Source: Hygrophila difformis (taxonomy: Eukaryota; Streptophyta; Magnoliopsida; Lamiales; Acanthaceae). From it: 64,000 nucleotides of DNA. The stretch covers positions 34,599,105-34,663,104 of the forward strand of contig JAOANR010000005.1 of the NCBI GenBank assembly GCA_030278955.1, in the 5' to 3' direction. Of the stretch, positions 11,020 to 23,600 are shown piece by piece (positions within the stretch are counted from its first letter, which is position 1; every line of letters starts with the position of its first letter). The position numbers and the translations under genes are program-made. The notes under the pieces were generated by a model, which saw only the letters and a list, made by a program, of their open reading frames with translations, was not told where the DNA came from and searched no databases.

Positions 11020-11309
11020 AATACTGATCGTCCCCGAGCAGTCAGAGTCAGTGCTCCTAGGAGCTTGGACTCTGCATATTCAATCCATTTGCGTGGCCTC
11101 AGAAATTTCATTCTTTTTATATTGGGATAAGACAATCAAAATTACAAGTATTAAACTCTCTTGGTGCAGTGTTTAATGGAATGATACTTCTCACTTGAGT
11201 GAACACACAAGTCAATCATTATTGTTAATTCTTCTTGAATATGTGTTTAGAAAATCGCATTGGCTTAATTCTTGAATTTAGGCATGACATGAATCATTAA
11301 TCAATCAAA
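11020..11309 (-). other. 3' noncoding region of element C, part next to the 3' LTR
   Basis: No gene is seen. In plus orientation it reads on from the PPT through GTCCCCGAGCAGTCAGAG to the target site GCAGA (11310-11314) where element D is inserted. The region continues at 23869. Confidence 0.7.
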
Positions 11310-11314
11310 GCAGA

Positions 11315-14300
11315 TGTAATACCATAGAAATTGCCCGATATATATGTATGAATATATATATTTTGACCAATTCACTAAGTAGATTTTTAATCAAATCTAT
11401 ATATATTTATATGTTCAAATATGTGCTTAAAGATTAGTATATTATTTTCTACAAAACATACTTTGAAAAATTATATATATTTGTCTTTTCAAATAAATAT
11501 ATGGATTTCAATATCAAGTGTAATAAGTATATGGTTCATAGAATATTTTAAATCCATATACAAGTTTATATACACATATATACCTTGGTCTTGAAATAAT
11601 CTTTCCAAACATGTACACATGTATATACATGTATATATTCATATGTTTAAATTATAATGAGAATTATCTATTTTCTATATATCCTTGATTAATCATTCTA
11701 CCCATATATTTTTTATTATGGAATTATTCTAGAATGCCATAATATAATTGGGAATAATTTGACTATGGTTTGAAATTGTAGGGTGGAATATTAATCATAT
11801 CTTGTCATTTTCAAATAAAGAATATATTCCTTTTTGAAGCTATGTATGACTTACAAGATCACAAAAATTCCCACATTATGATTTTTTTTAAGATAAGAAT
11901 CTTAATATATATATAAAAAAAAAAAAAAAAAATTTTTAAAAAAAAAAAAAAAAAAAGGTTACTGTAGCATGCTACTGTAGCACGCTACTGTAGCATGCTA
12001 CTGTAGCAGTCGGGATTTATGTGTTTTTGGCGACTTTTTGCCATTTTTTGGGTCCCAAAGGTGGGAATCTTGATCTATCACGGGGGAGGCATATTTTGGA
12101 TGATTATAGAAGTCCCTAACACCCTATTGTCAGCCATATTCACCAATAATTCATCCCACAAACTCTCCCAACTCTCCCAAAACTCTCCCTAAGCCAAACA
12201 CCCTTCCGGCAAACTTCCGGCAACTTTCCGGCAATCAAATCCAACCAAGGTAGGGTGTAGATCAAGGATTTGCAAGCATTGGATTGTTGGTAAGGTGTAA
12301 ATCAAGTTTACTTATTGCTTTAAGATCATAATCAACCTTCTAACTTACGGATCTTTACTTGCAAAACACGTTCGTAGCCAAAGGAGAAGAAGAACGTGTT
12401 GCGTAGATCCGTTCGTGGCGATTTTGGACAAATCGATCAACTCTAGAACGTTCAAGAACTCACTCACTGTAAGTTAATAACTTACATATCAATATGGGTG
12501 GTTTAAAGACATCCGAAACATTGGATCTTAAACGAAACGTTGAAATCAAACCTAAAAACCCCAATCTACGTATTTTCTGAAATCCGACCAAAACTCTTAC
12601 TTCGAGCGTTCAAACCTGAAAACTCAAAACTAAGATTTTGATCCTAAGATCTTAAGCTATATTGTGTAAAAATTTCAGAGATTTTCATCAAGTTTTGATA
12701 CCCCAAATCAAGTCGGACATATTCTGCGTTTTTAAAAATTTTCAAAAGTTGACAGATTTCATAACCGAACTTGATGAGCTTATTTCTATCATTTCTAGTC
12801 CAAACCAATCTTCATGATCTAAACAAAAGTTGTAGATCTATGAGTCTTGAATACCTCTGTAAAATTTCATGCACTTTCATTAAGATTTGCTATCCCAAAC
12901 CGTGTCGAACATATTCTGTGGTGCATGAACCTTTCGGAAACTGAGACAGATTTTAAGACCGAACTTAGTAGATTAATCTGACTTAATCCGTGATGAATTT
13001 GCATAATTTGCCTCTAATAAAACTTGTTTATTTTGGTGTCTTTTAAGTGCCTGTAAATTTTCAGAATTTTTGGAGTTCATTTGACATGTTAAAAAGTCAA
13101 ATCTTTGACAGATGTCAAACCTGAATCCTGACAGCTTTTTGTTTGTGTAGAAAACTTGATTTTTGACATGCTTCCCATCATTTTTCCCAAAAACTCAAAA
13201 CATGAAAGTTGTTCATTGGGATGTATTTGAGCTACTGTGAAAATTTCAGATTAATCGCCTAAGAAATGGATTTTTAAACTGAAAAGGCGTAAACTGTGAC
13301 ATCGATCGGTTTTAAACTTGTGAAATTTTGAAATCTCTAAACAACGATCGAAATCTTGTGATACGATAAAGTTGTATTTTTGGAAATCCCGTTACACTAA
13401 AGTTGAAACGATATCGGTTTCATTGGGGGGTGAGTGCTCTGCAGGGTGCCCTCCTAATTATTCATTTTGTGCCTAAACGGCAATGATGATTACGCGCGAA
13501 AGATTGCCAAAATGGCATTTTATATTTTTGGGCCTATCCTCTCGGGTGTATCCGTATGGGTTACTCGAGGCTTGACGAAGCGGTACTGGATATGGCGTAT
13601 TTGGTCACAAGAGACCAACGGCCTACCCTCTCGAGTGTATCCGTATGGGATACTCGAGGCTCGACGGAGTGGTACTGGGTATGGCGAATCGGCTGCGGCC
13701 GCCGGAATACCGGCTAAATGAGATGATACTTATGAAATTGGCTGAGGCCGCCGGAGCACCGGCTAAATGATACTATTGATATTGGCTGCGGCCGCCGGAT
13801 CACCGGCTAAATGATATATATTGTTGAGATGATGGCGTAACGGGAAATATATTAAAAAGCTCAGATTTTATGAAATTGGCTACGGCCGCCGGATTGCCGG
13901 CTAAATTAAATATTGTTGAGATGGAGGCGTATCGGGGAGAATTTTTAAAAGCTCAAATTTTTATTTACTTACTTACGGCATTATTCATGTTTTTAAATCA
14001 TGTCTTAAATAATTGCCCATGCTTAAGTTTTAAATTATGAAATTAAATGTGTCTTTAAAGTATGCAATTATAATCACATTTTTTTATAAAATGTTTTTAT
14101 GCATGGCAAAAAGTTTTATCTTAATTACTAAAAATCTAACCCCTTTATTGCTATGTAAGGATTGACTTACTCAGTATTTTATAATACTGATAAAAACCGT
14201 TGTTCATTTTTTTTCTGTTACAGAGTACGGAGCATGATCACTCATTGGGGGATCATTTTGGACACTTAATTATTTATTTTACGTGACTTGCATGAACGGG

Positions 14301-14561
14301 TCTGTTTAACCCGTGGTTTGGCCATGTCGGCCCTATATTTTAAATTCCGCTGCATACACTTTACTTCCGCTGCGTACTTTATATTCTCGATGCAACTCTG
14401 ATGTAGTATTTTTAAATTACTTATGAATGGGCTGTTTGAACGTATTAAATTCTGAAAAACCATAGCCTTGCATCTCTTTAGTGAGCTCGGAGAAACCGTG
14501 TCTTGCTAGGGAGGTGTGGCGGTGGCATCCCGGCCTGGGTTACCAAAACCGGGGTGTTACA
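11315..14561 (+). repeat. 5' LTR of element D (3247 bp)
   Basis: It runs from TGTAATACCATAG to GGGGTGTTACA. Internal landmarks are an A-rich run (about 11917-11957), four copies of a CTACTGTAGCATG-like 13-mer (about 11960-12008), a conserved GTAAGG (about 12289) and GTAAGT (12469-12474), GTGAGTGCTCTGCAGGGTGCC (about 13429), and four GCGGCCGC/CCGGCTAAA modules (about 13690-13910). The 84-codon frame at 13467-13721 is LTR sequence and not a gene. Confidence 0.96.
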
Positions 14562-14564
14562 ATG

Positions 14565-14576
14565 TGGTATCAGAGC
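14565..14576 (+). promoter_or_regulatory. Primer-binding site of element D
   Basis: TGGTATCAGAGC lies three bases after the LTR end. It is the usual plant initiator-Met tRNA primer site for Tekay-type and many other gypsy elements. Confidence 0.95.
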
Positions 14577-15018
14577 CCAGAATATTTTAAAACTACTATT
14601 TTAAAGAGCCCGGAATATTTTTAAACTATTATTTTTGAATATTATTATTTTAAAGTTATTATTTCTAAACTAGTAATATATTTTAAAGAGCCCAATTATT
14701 ATTTTGAACTTAAAGCCCAAATTTTTAGTCCAAAAAATTTTTTTTTGAAGCCCAAGAAATTATTTTGGCCCAATAGCCTTGTTTTTATTTAAAGCCCAAA
14801 TAATTTATTTCTTTCGGCCCAATATAGTGGCCCGAACTTTTTATCCTTATTTTAATATATCCATGGAATAAATTTATTTTAAAACCCATGGATAAATAAA
14901 TGCATGCATAAAATTTTTTTTATCAGGGGGAATCATCACTGCATGTGCATATTGCATTTCTATACCTTAGAGAACCTAGAAGCGTTATGTTGTAACCTAG
15001 ATCTTTTTCTTGCGCTAG
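14577..15018 (+). other. AT-rich leader of element D
   Basis: No gene is seen. It has repeated AAGCCCAAA-like words and AT runs, ending at the ATG of the small ORF. Related to 5238-5753 of element B. Confidence 0.6.
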
Positions 15019-15345
15019 ATGGCTAACCAAGACATGATGAACTTAATGGTCAAAATGATGAACGCTCACTTTGATTACCAACAAACCATACAACAAATGG
15101 AACATCGTATGGCCCAATTGGAGGCAAATCTGCACCATATGGGAAGCTTAAGAGAGGCGGACCACCACCGCATAAACCAGCTCGAAGACCAAATCCAAAA
15201 CCTCACTACACAAAATCTATGTTTAAAGGAGCTTGTTGATGCTCATGGGGATGACTTGAACCACATTTTCGATGACCTACTACCGTCAAGCCCGGTGGAG
15301 GAAGATCCGGAGGAGGATCCCACCACTGTGCCGGAGGACGCCTAG
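15019..15345 (+). CDS. Small coiled-coil ORF upstream of gag, element D copy (108 aa)
   Basis: A complete frame of 108 codons lies 440 bp downstream of the PBS and 309 bp upstream of the gag start. The sequence begins MANQDMMNLMVKMMNAHF and continues as one long amphipathic stretch (QQTIQQMEHRMAQLEANL, READHHRINQLEDQIQNL, QNLCLKELVDAHGDDL). It ends in an acidic tail (VEEDPEEDPTTVPEDA). Met- and His-rich helices and heptad leucines suggest a coiled coil. Same length and about three quarters identical to the copy in element B (5237-4911), while the spacer DNA around it is much more diverged. Conventional Tekay elements are described with a single gag-pol frame, so this is an extra gene. Function unknown. 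It is not a host gene because it lies inside two independent elements of the family. Confidence 0.8.
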   Translation: MANQDMMNLMVKMMNAHFDYQQTIQQMEHRMAQLEANLHHMGSLREADHHRINQLEDQIQNLTTQNLCLKELVDAHGDDLNHIFDDLLPSSPVEEDPEEDPTTVPEDA

Positions 15346-15397
15346 AAACGATAGAAGGATCCTATTTTGGTATATCCTATCACTTGTAATAAAAAAA

Positions 15398-15448
<51 letters not shown>

Positions 15449-15654
15449 ATCAAGTTTTTGTTTGAACACTCTCTATTCCAAAAAAAAAAAAATTATGATT
15501 GAATTCCCAAACAACAAATCCATCTCAAACGCACGGCTCATTTAACCTTGAAACCCAAGACCCTGAAACCCTAGACCCTGGGGTTTCGATAATCATTGTA
15601 TAAACCCTTTATTATATTTTCCTTAAAATCTAAATCACTTGTTCTTGTAACAGA
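15346..15654 (+). other. Spacer between small ORF and gag-pol in D, with (AAAT)n and an acceptor-like site
   Basis: Contains an (AAAT)n microsatellite at 15391-15450 and an A-run. It ends in CACTTGTTCTTGTAACAG at about 15636-15653, which looks like a 3' splice site, followed by A and the gag ATG at 15655. Confidence 0.65.
15391..15450. repeat. (AAAT)n microsatellite
   Basis: About 14 uninterrupted AAAT units after an A-run, inside the leader of element D. Confidence 0.95.
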
Positions 15655-18600
15655 ATGGCACCGAGAGGGAGACCGCGCGTCCAACCCATTCCTCCCAATA
15701 CCAACGAAATACCTAGGCAACCTGACATGCCGATACCAAACGTGGGTGTACACGCTCAGGAAGAGCCAGCAGGCCCTATACCAGACAACATAGGTAATCG
15801 CCTGCGCACTCTAGAAGAGGTTCTCATTGCGATAGGGAACGCGCAGGTGAACCAAGGCCAAGCGGCTGCGGCACCTCCACCACAAGCTCGCATTAATTAC
15901 CTAGCCATGGTGAACCCATACCAACCGCCGCACTATGCAGGCGAGGAAGACCCTGCAAAACTAGAGGAGTGGATTAGGACCTTCGACAAGTTGTTAAGCG
16001 CAGTTAAGTGCCCAGAAGGGGAAAAGGTGCATGTGGCCTCATACTACTTGGGAGGTGAAGCAGACGACTGGTGGCAAGCCACCCAGGGAAAGATACAAGA
16101 GGAAGATGTGCCCTATTCATGGACTGAAATGATGGAACTGCTCAGGGACCGATTTTACCCCCTGAGTACGAAGGCGGCCATGTACGAGGAGTTTTTGGCA
16201 CTGAAACAAGGCGGGCAGACTGTACAAGAGTATTACACTCGATTCAAGGAGTTGGTGCGCTTTGCACCAAGACTAGTACCGACAGACGTAGAGAAGGCAC
16301 AAAAATTCGAGATGGGATTGAACTTGTCCATACGGGAAGTGATCACTGGTGTCCATTACCCGGACCTGCAAGCAGTGTATGATCGTGCAGTTGCTGTTGC
16401 GAGGGTGCAACAACTGAAGAGGAGGATGAGTGGAGAGTCCAGCCGGGGACCTCAGGGGCAAGATAAGAGGAACAGGGATAACCGCACCGGTAACAATTCT
16501 GGAGGAAACAACTTTCGGGTAGGCCTGAACAGACCCCCTCAGAACAACAATAGGGGAAATGGTGGGAGAACATTTTTCCAGGGTAACCCTGTGCCACCAT
16601 GCCCAAGATGTGGGAAACCTCACTTGATTAGGGGATGCCCCCAACAGGGCACATGCTTCAGGTGTGGTCGATTTGGTCATCGGGCGAATGAGTGCCGGAC
16701 TCGAATTGAAAACATCACCAAGCGAGAGGACTTGATTATGGGGCCAGCACAGCCTCGTAACCAAAATGGACGGAATGGTAACTATCAAGGGTACAGACCC
16801 CCTCAGAACCAGAATCAACGCCCTCCACAGAATCCAAATCAGCAACAGAATCAGAACCCGAACCGGGATCAGCCGGGCAACCAAGGACGGCCCATGGGGA
16901 GATTGAATGTTATCAACCAAGCAGATGTGCCTATGCAGGGTGACGTGATGGCAGGTACATTCCATGTTTTAAGTACACCCCTTAAAGTTCTGTTTGACTC
17001 AGGAGCTAGTTGTTCGATTATATCATCAAGAGTCTTATCTGAACTAGATCTACCTAAGTGCGAACTGATTAACTTAGAAATTCAACTACCATCAGGAGAG
17101 GTAGTACCATGCTCTAAACGTTATAACGGGATTCCGATAGTTATCAAGAACATAGAATTTTTCGCAAACTTGGTAGAATTTAATTTAAGGGACTTCGACG
17201 TTATACTGGGAATGGATTGGTTGACCCGGTATAAAGCGGTAATAGAATGTCAAAAGCAGAAGATCACCTTGTCGAAAGGTAGGGGAAAGAGAGTCATCTT
17301 TTACTCTCAACCCCCTAAGAGGAGCAACAAGGTTGTTAACGCTCTCAAGCTTCGTAGCTTAATGCATAAGGGATACGCGTTGTATGCATGCTACGTTCAC
17401 AACCTGGAGGCGGAAGAGAGCAAGGTTGACGACATCCCAGTGGTGAGAGAATACCCGGACGTATTTCCTGAAGACATCCCTGGTATGCCACCTGAGAGAG
17501 ATCTTGAATTCACCATAGATCTCATTCCGGGAACGGAACCTGTCTCGAAGGCCCCTTACCGTATGGCACCACTGGAAATGAAGGAGTTAAAGGAACAACT
17601 CGAAGAGTTGTTGGAGAAAGGATACATAAGACCAAGTACGTCCCCGTGGGGAGCACCGGTCTTATTTGTTAAAAAGAAGGACGGAGGACTACGCCTTTGC
17701 ATCGATTACAGAGGACTCAATCAAGTGACCATCAAGAACAAGTATCCATTACCAAGGATTGAGGACTTATTTGATCAATTGAAGGGGGCGTCGGTGTTCT
17801 CAAAGATCGACTTGCGATCCGGTTATCACCAGCTGAGGATTGCGGAGAAGGATATCCCGAAGACGGCATTCCGAACTCGTTACGGACACTACGAGTTCAC
17901 AGTATTATCCTTTGGGTTAACAAATGCACCTGCAATGTTCATGAACCTCATGAACGATGTATTTAGAGAATTGTTAGATCAAAGCGTCGTGGTGTTCATC
18001 GACGACATCCTGATCTACTCGAGAAGCGAGGAGGAGCATTCCCAACATTTGCACCAAGTGTTAGGGATTTTGCGCAAGAACCAACTCTATGGCAAACTAT
18101 CCAAATGCGACTTTTGGTTGAAGGAAGTAGCATTCCTTGGGCACATAGTATCCGCCACTGGAGTTTCAGTGGATCAGGCAAAAATTTCGGCGGTGACGGA
18201 ATGGGTATCGCCGACGAGTCCAACTGAAATACGGAGCTTCCTTGGGCTAGCTGGTTATTATAGGCGATTTGTGAAGGACTTCTCAAAAATCGCACGCCCG
18301 TTGACCCAGCTGTTGAAGAAAGGGGTAAAATATGACTGGACCAGTGAGTGTGAGTCCGCGTTTCAAGAACTGAAAAAGCGACTCACCAGTACACCCGTAC
18401 TAGCACTACCATCAGAGAATGGTGACTTCGAGGTTTACAGTGATGCTTCAAAGGAAGGTCTAGGATGTGTTTTGATGCAAGACTCGAGAGTCATTGCATA
18501 TGCTTCGCGCCAATTGAAACCTCATGAAGCGAACTACCCAACGCACGACTTGGAGTTGGCGGCAGTCGTGTTCGCTCTGAAAATATGGAGACACTACCTT

Positions 18601-20361
18601 TATGGGAGAAAGTGTCGGATGTTCACAGACCACAAAAGCCTCAAATACATATTCACTCAAAAAGAGCTAAATCTGAGACAACGGAGATGGTTGGAACTAA
18701 TCAAGGACTATGATCTCGAAATTTCTTACCACGAAGGGAAGGCCAACGTAGTAGCCGATGCCTTAAGCCGGAAGACCCAACATGTGGCAAATTCGTTGGT
18801 GATTCCGCCGGCATTATATATGGACTTGGCAAGATTGAGCTTAGAACTAGTGCATTCGGGCACTGTAAATGAAATGGTCAACGCCATGGTAGTCGAATCA
18901 ACCATATTTGACGAGATCAAACTCGCCCAACCGGGCGACGCAAAGTTGGAAAGGATTAAGGAGAACATTGCCAACGGGAAGGCAATAGGATTTGCTATCC
19001 ATGAGGACGGAAGCATTCGTTTCAAGGGAAGATGGTGTGTACCACAAAAATGCGTGGAGATAAAACAAAGATTGATGGAAGAAGGGCATAACACACCTTA
19101 CTCGGTTCACCCTGGAGGCGACAAATTATATAAGGATTTGAGGAAGATTTACTGGTGGCCGAGGATGAAGAATGAAGTGGCAGAATTTGTAGCGAGATGC
19201 CTCACGTGCCAAAAGGTCAAAGCCGTGCGACAGAAACCCTTAGGATTGATGCAACCATTGGAAATCCCGAGTTGGAAGTGGGATAGTATCTCTATGGATT
19301 TCGTTTCGGGATTACCACGATCACCAAGAGGAATGAATAAGATATGGGTGATTGTCGATAGGCTAACGAAGACGGCCATTTTTATTCCAATGAAGGACAC
19401 TTGGACCATGGACCAATTAGCAAGAGCGTATATTGACAATGTGGTACGAAGACACGGGGTACCACATGACATTATCTCCGATAGAGACAGTAGATTTGTC
19501 TCTCACTTTTGGACCAAGTTACAAGAAGCCCTCGGTACGCAGATTAAGATGAGCACCGCATTCCACCCAATGACGGATGGACAAACTGAGAGAACAATCC
19601 AAACGTTGGAAGACATGCTGAGAGCTTGCGTCCTAGAGTTTAAGGGTAGCTGGGAAAATCATTTACCCCTAATTGAATTTTCCTACAACAATAGCTACCA
19701 TGCTAGCATCGGCATGGCACCATTCGAGGCATTGTATGGTCGAAGGTGCCGAAGTCCGTTGAGTTGGGAAGGGAATGATAAGACAGTGATAGTAGGACCA
19801 CAACTCGTAGAAGATATGACCCAACAAATCAAAGTGATTCGAGGAAAGATGAAAGCGGCCCAAGACCGACAGAAAAGTTATGCCGATGTGAGACGGCAAG
19901 ACCTAGAATTTCAAGTTGGGGATAAGGTCATGTTAAAGATATCACCGATGAAGGGGGTTATGCGTTTTGGCAAACGAGGAAAGTTAAGCCCTCGATATAT
20001 AGGACCTTATGAAATTCTAGAAAAAGTCGGGAATTTAGCATATCGTCTAGCCTTACCGCCACAATTGGCTAGAGTTCACAACGTGTTCCACATATCACAA
20101 TTGAAGAAGTATGTGCACGATCCGACCCATGTACTCCAACCGGAAGGAATTGAATTGGATGATGACTTGAGCTATGAGGAAATTCCGGTACGAATACTCG
20201 ATGTTAAGGAGAGAGTAACAAGGAACAAAGCCGTGAGAATGGTCAAGATTCTTTGGTCGAACCATGAAAGTGAAACGGCGACATGGGAGTTAGAATCCGA
20301 CATGAAGGAGCGTTACCCGACCCTATTCCAAAACGGTGCAACCGCAGTTATGGGGACATAA
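15655..20361 (+). CDS. Tekay chromovirus gag-pol polyprotein, intact (1568 aa)
   Basis: One uninterrupted frame. Gag covers roughly residues 80-300, with the core around [11 protein letters not shown] and [20 protein letters not shown]. Cysteine knuckles follow: [13 protein letters not shown] and the canonical [14 protein letters not shown]. The aspartic protease has [12 protein letters not shown] (catalytic Asp 448). Reverse transcriptase has [20 protein letters not shown] and the FIDD active site (781-784). RNase H starts at [11 protein letters not shown] (about 927). Integrase has an HHCC domain (about 1145-1195) and the catalytic triad Asp1215, Asp1276 and Glu1312 with the canonical 60 and 35 spacing. 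Then come GPY/F ([12 protein letters not shown]) and a C-terminal chromodomain-like segment ([22 protein letters not shown]). This domain order with a C-terminal chromodomain is the Tekay/Del chromovirus layout. Start choice: the Met is one base after an acceptor-like CAG and is shared with element B (MAPRGRPR). No frameshift separates gag and pol. Confidence 0.97.
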   Translation: MAPRGRPRVQPIPPNTNEIPRQPDMPIPNVGVHAQEEPAGPIPDNIGNRLRTLEEVLIAIGNAQVNQGQAAAAPPPQARINYLAMVNPYQPPHYAGEEDPAKLEEWIRTFDKLLSAVKCPEGEKVHVASYYLGGEADDWWQATQGKIQEEDVPYSWTEMMELLRDRFYPLSTKAAMYEEFLALKQGGQTVQEYYTRFKELVRFAPRLVPTDVEKAQKFEMGLNLSIREVITGVHYPDLQAVYDRAVAVARVQQLKRRMSGESSRGPQGQDKRNRDNRTGNNSGGNNFRVGLNRPPQNNNRGNGGRTFFQGNPVPPCPRCGKPHLIRGCPQQGTCFRCGRFGHRANECRTRIENITKREDLIMGPAQPRNQNGRNGNYQGYRPPQNQNQRPPQNPNQQQNQNPNRDQPGNQGRPMGRLNVINQADVPMQGDVMAGTFHVLSTPLKVLFDSGASCSIISSRVLSELDLPKCELINLEIQLPSGEVVPCSKRYNGIPIVIKNIEFFANLVEFNLRDFDVILGMDWLTRYKAVIECQKQKITLSKGRGKRVIFYSQPPKRSNKVVNALKLRSLMHKGYALYACYVHNLEAEESKVDDIPVVREYPDVFPEDIPGMPPERDLEFTIDLIPGTEPVSKAPYRMAPLEMKELKEQLEELLEKGYIRPSTSPWGAPVLFVKKKDGGLRLCIDYRGLNQVTIKNKYPLPRIEDLFDQLKGASVFSKIDLRSGYHQLRIAEKDIPKTAFRTRYGHYEFTVLSFGLTNAPAMFMNLMNDVFRELLDQSVVVFIDDILIYSRSEEEHSQHLHQVLGILRKNQLYGKLSKCDFWLKEVAFLGHIVSATGVSVDQAKISAVTEWVSPTSPTEIRSFLGLAGYYRRFVKDFSKIARPLTQLLKKGVKYDWTSECESAFQELKKRLTSTPVLALPSENGDFEVYSDASKEGLGCVLMQDSRVIAYASRQLKPHEANYPTHDLELAAVVFALKIWRHYLYGRKCRMFTDHKSLKYIFTQKELNLRQRRWLELIKDYDLEISYHEGKANVVADALSRKTQHVANSLVIPPALYMDLARLSLELVHSGTVNEMVNAMVVESTIFDEIKLAQPGDAKLERIKENIANGKAIGFAIHEDGSIRFKGRWCVPQKCVEIKQRLMEEGHNTPYSVHPGGDKLYKDLRKIYWWPRMKNEVAEFVARCLTCQKVKAVRQKPLGLMQPLEIPSWKWDSISMDFVSGLPRSPRGMNKIWVIVDRLTKTAIFIPMKDTWTMDQLARAYIDNVVRRHGVPHDIISDRDSRFVSHFWTKLQEALGTQIKMSTAFHPMTDGQTERTIQTLEDMLRACVLEFKGSWENHLPLIEFSYNNSYHASIGMAPFEALYGRRCRSPLSWEGNDKTVIVGPQLVEDMTQQIKVIRGKMKAAQDRQKSYADVRRQDLEFQVGDKVMLKISPMKGVMRFGKRGKLSPRYIGPYEILEKVGNLAYRLALPPQLARVHNVFHISQLKKYVHDPTHVLQPEGIELDDDLSYEEIPVRILDVKERVTRNKAVRMVKILWSNHESETATWELESDMKERYPTLFQNGATAVMGT

Positions 20362-20610
20362 CTGTAATCTTAAGGGGGAGAGGATGTAACGACCCGAATA
20401 TTTTGTATCCCAAATGAACAAATTCTAATTGTTTTGAACTACGTAATGACTTGATCCCTTCACAGGGTACGTAGGCAACTTGGAAATTTCAATTCTGGGT
20501 TCAGTCGAATAATATCAAACAACAAAACACAATGACACAACCACAATCAATCAATCAGTCAATAAGTCGCGCAACTTCGGGGACGAAGTTGATTCTTAAG
20601 GAGGGTAGAT
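20362..20610 (+). other. 3' noncoding region of element D with two polypurine tracts
   Basis: No gene is seen. The first purine tract, TAAGGGGGAGAGGA (20371-20384), is followed by TGTAACGACCCGAATA, an LTR-start look-alike. The working tract, CTTAAGGAGGGTAGAT (20595-20610), adjoins the 3' LTR. Confidence 0.8.
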
Positions 20611-23600
20611 TGTAATACCATAGAAATTGCCCGATATATATGTATGAATATATATATTTTGACCAATTCACTAAGTAGATTTTTAATCAAATCTATATAT
20701 ATTTATATGTTCAAATATGTGCTTAAAGATTAGTATATTATTTTCTACAAAACATACTTTGAAAAATTATATATATTTGTCTTTTCAAATAAATATATGG
20801 ATTTCAATATCAAGTGTAATAAGTATATGGTTCATAGAATATTTTAAATCCATATACAAGTTTATATACACATATATACCTTGGTCTTGAAATAATCTTT
20901 CCAAACATGTACACATGTATATACATGTATATATTCATATGTTTAAATTATAATGAGAATTATCTATTTTCTATATATCCTTGATTAATCATTCTACCCA
21001 TATATTTTTTATTATGGAATTATTCTAGAATGCCATAATATAATTGGGAATAATTTGACTATGGTTTGAAATTGTAGGGTGGAATATTAATCATATATTG
21101 TCATTTTCAAATAAAGAATATATTCCTTTTTGAAGCTATGTATGACTTACAAGATCACAAAAATTCCCACATTATGATTTTTTTTAAGATAAGAATCTTA
21201 ATATATATATATAAAAAAAAAAAAAAAAAAAATTTTTAAAAAAAAAAAAAAAAAAAGGTTACTGTAGCATGCTACTGTAGCACGCTACTGTAGCATGCTA
21301 CTGTAGCAGTCGGGATTTATGTGTTTTTGGCGACTTTTTGCCATTTTTTGGGTCCCAAAGGTGGGAATCTTGATCTATCACGGGGGAGGCATATTTTTGG
21401 ATGATTATAGAAGTCCCTAACACCCTATTGTCAGCCATATTCACCAATAATTCATCCCACAAACTCTCCCAACTCTCCCAAAACTCTCCCTAAGCCAAAC
21501 ACCCTTCCGGCAAACTTCCGGCAACTTTCCGGCAATCAAATCCAACCAAGGTAGGGTGTAGATCAAGGATTTGCAAGCATTGGATTGTTGGTAAGGTGTA
21601 AATCAAGTTTACTTATTGCTTTAAGATCATAATCAACCTTCTAACTTACGGATCTTTACTTGCAAAACACGTTCGTAGCCAAAGGAGAAGAAGAACGTGT
21701 TGCGTAGATCCGTTCGTGGCGATTTTGGACAAATCGATCAACTCTAGAACGTTCAAGAACTCACTCACTGTAAGTTAATAACTTACATATCAATATGGGT
21801 GGTTTAAAGACATCCGAAACATTGGATCTTAAACGAAACGTTGAAATCAAACCTAAAAACCCCAATCTACGTATTTTCTGAAATCCGACCAAAACTCTTA
21901 CTTCGAGCGTTCAAACCTGAAAACTCAAAACTAAGATTTTGATCCTAAGATTTTAAGCTATATTGTGTAAAAATTTCAGAGATTTTCATCAAGTTTTGAT
22001 ACCCCAAATCAAGTCGGACATATTCTGCGTTTTTAAAAATTTTCAAAAGTTGACAGATTTCATAACCGAACTTGATGAGCTTATTTCTATCATTTCTAGT
22101 CCAAACCAATCTTCATGATCTAAACAAAAGTTGTAGATCTATGCGTCTTGAATACCTCTGTAAAATTTCATGCACTTTCATTAAGATTTGCTATCCCAAA
22201 CCGTGTCGAACATATTCTGTGGTGCATGAACCTTTCGGAAACTGAGACAGATTTTAAGACCGAACTTAGTAGATTAATCTGACTTAATCCGTGATGAATT
22301 TGCATAATTTGCCTCTAATAAAACTTGTTTATTTTGGTGTCTTTTAAGTGCCTGTAAATTTTCAGAATTTTTGGAGTTCATTTGACATGTTAAAAAGTCA
22401 AATCTTTGACAGATGTCAAACCTGAATCCTGACAGCTTTTTGTTTGTGTAGAAAACTTGATTTTTGACATGCTTCCCATCATTTTTCCCAAAAACTCAAA
22501 ACATGAAAGTTGTTCATTGGGATGTATTTGAGCTACTGTGAAAATTTCAGATTAATCGCCTAAGAAATGGATTTTTAAACTGAAAAGGCGTAAACTGTGA
22601 CATCGATCGGTTTTAAACTTGTGAAATTTTGAAATCTCTAAACAACGATCGAAATCTTGTGATACGATAAAGTTGTATTTTTGGAAATCCCGTTACACTA
22701 AAGTTGAAACGATATCGGTTTCATTGGGGGGTGAGTGCTCTGCAGGGTGCCCTCCTAATTATTCATTTTGTGCCTAAACGGCAATGATGATTACGCGCGA
22801 AAGATTGCCAAAATGGCATTTTATATTTTTGGGCCTATCCTCTCGGGTGTATCCGTATGGGTTACTCGAGGCTTGACGAAGCGGTACTGGATATGGCGTA
22901 TTTGGTCACAAGAGACCAACGGCCTACCCTCTCGAGTGTATCCGTATGGGATACTCGAGGCTCGACGGAGTGGTACTGGGTATGGCGAATCGGCTGCGGC
23001 CGCCGGAATACCGGCTAAATGAGATGATACTTATGAAATTGGCTGAGGCCGCCGGAGCACCGGCTAAATGATACTATTGATATTGGCTGCGGCCGCCGGA
23101 TCACCGGCTAAATGATATATATTGTTGAGATGATGGCGTAACGGGAAATATATTAAAAAGCTCAGATTTTATGAAATTGGCTACGGCCGCCGGATTGCCG
23201 GCTAAATTAAATATTGTTGAGATGGAGGCGTATCGGGGAGAATTTTTAAAAGCTCAAATTTTTATTTACTTACTTACGGCATTATTCATGTTTTTAAATC
23301 ATGTCTTAAATAATTGCCCATGCTTAAGTTTTAAATTATGAAATTAAATGTGTCTTTAAAGTATGCAATTATAATCACATTTTTTTTATAAAATGTTTTT
23401 ATGCATGGCAAAAAGTTTTATCTTAATTACTAAAAATCTAACCCCTTTATTGCTATGTAAGGATTGACTTACTCAGTATTTTATAATACTGATAAAAACC
23501 GTTGTTCATTTTTTTTCTGTTACAGAGTACGGAGCATGATCACTCATTGGGGGATCATTTTGGACACTTAATTATTTATTTTACGTGACTTGCATGAACG

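Noticed and set aside
13467..13721. 84-codon frame present twice (also 22768-23022)
   Set aside because: It lies in the LTRs of element D and is duplicated only because the LTR is. It overlaps the GCGGCCGC modules and has no protein-like composition or relative in the LTR of A.
16273..16965. 230-codon frame on the minus strand within gag of element D
   Set aside because: It is the antisense shadow of gag, with no recognisable domain. The plus frame has full gag and zinc-knuckle evidence.
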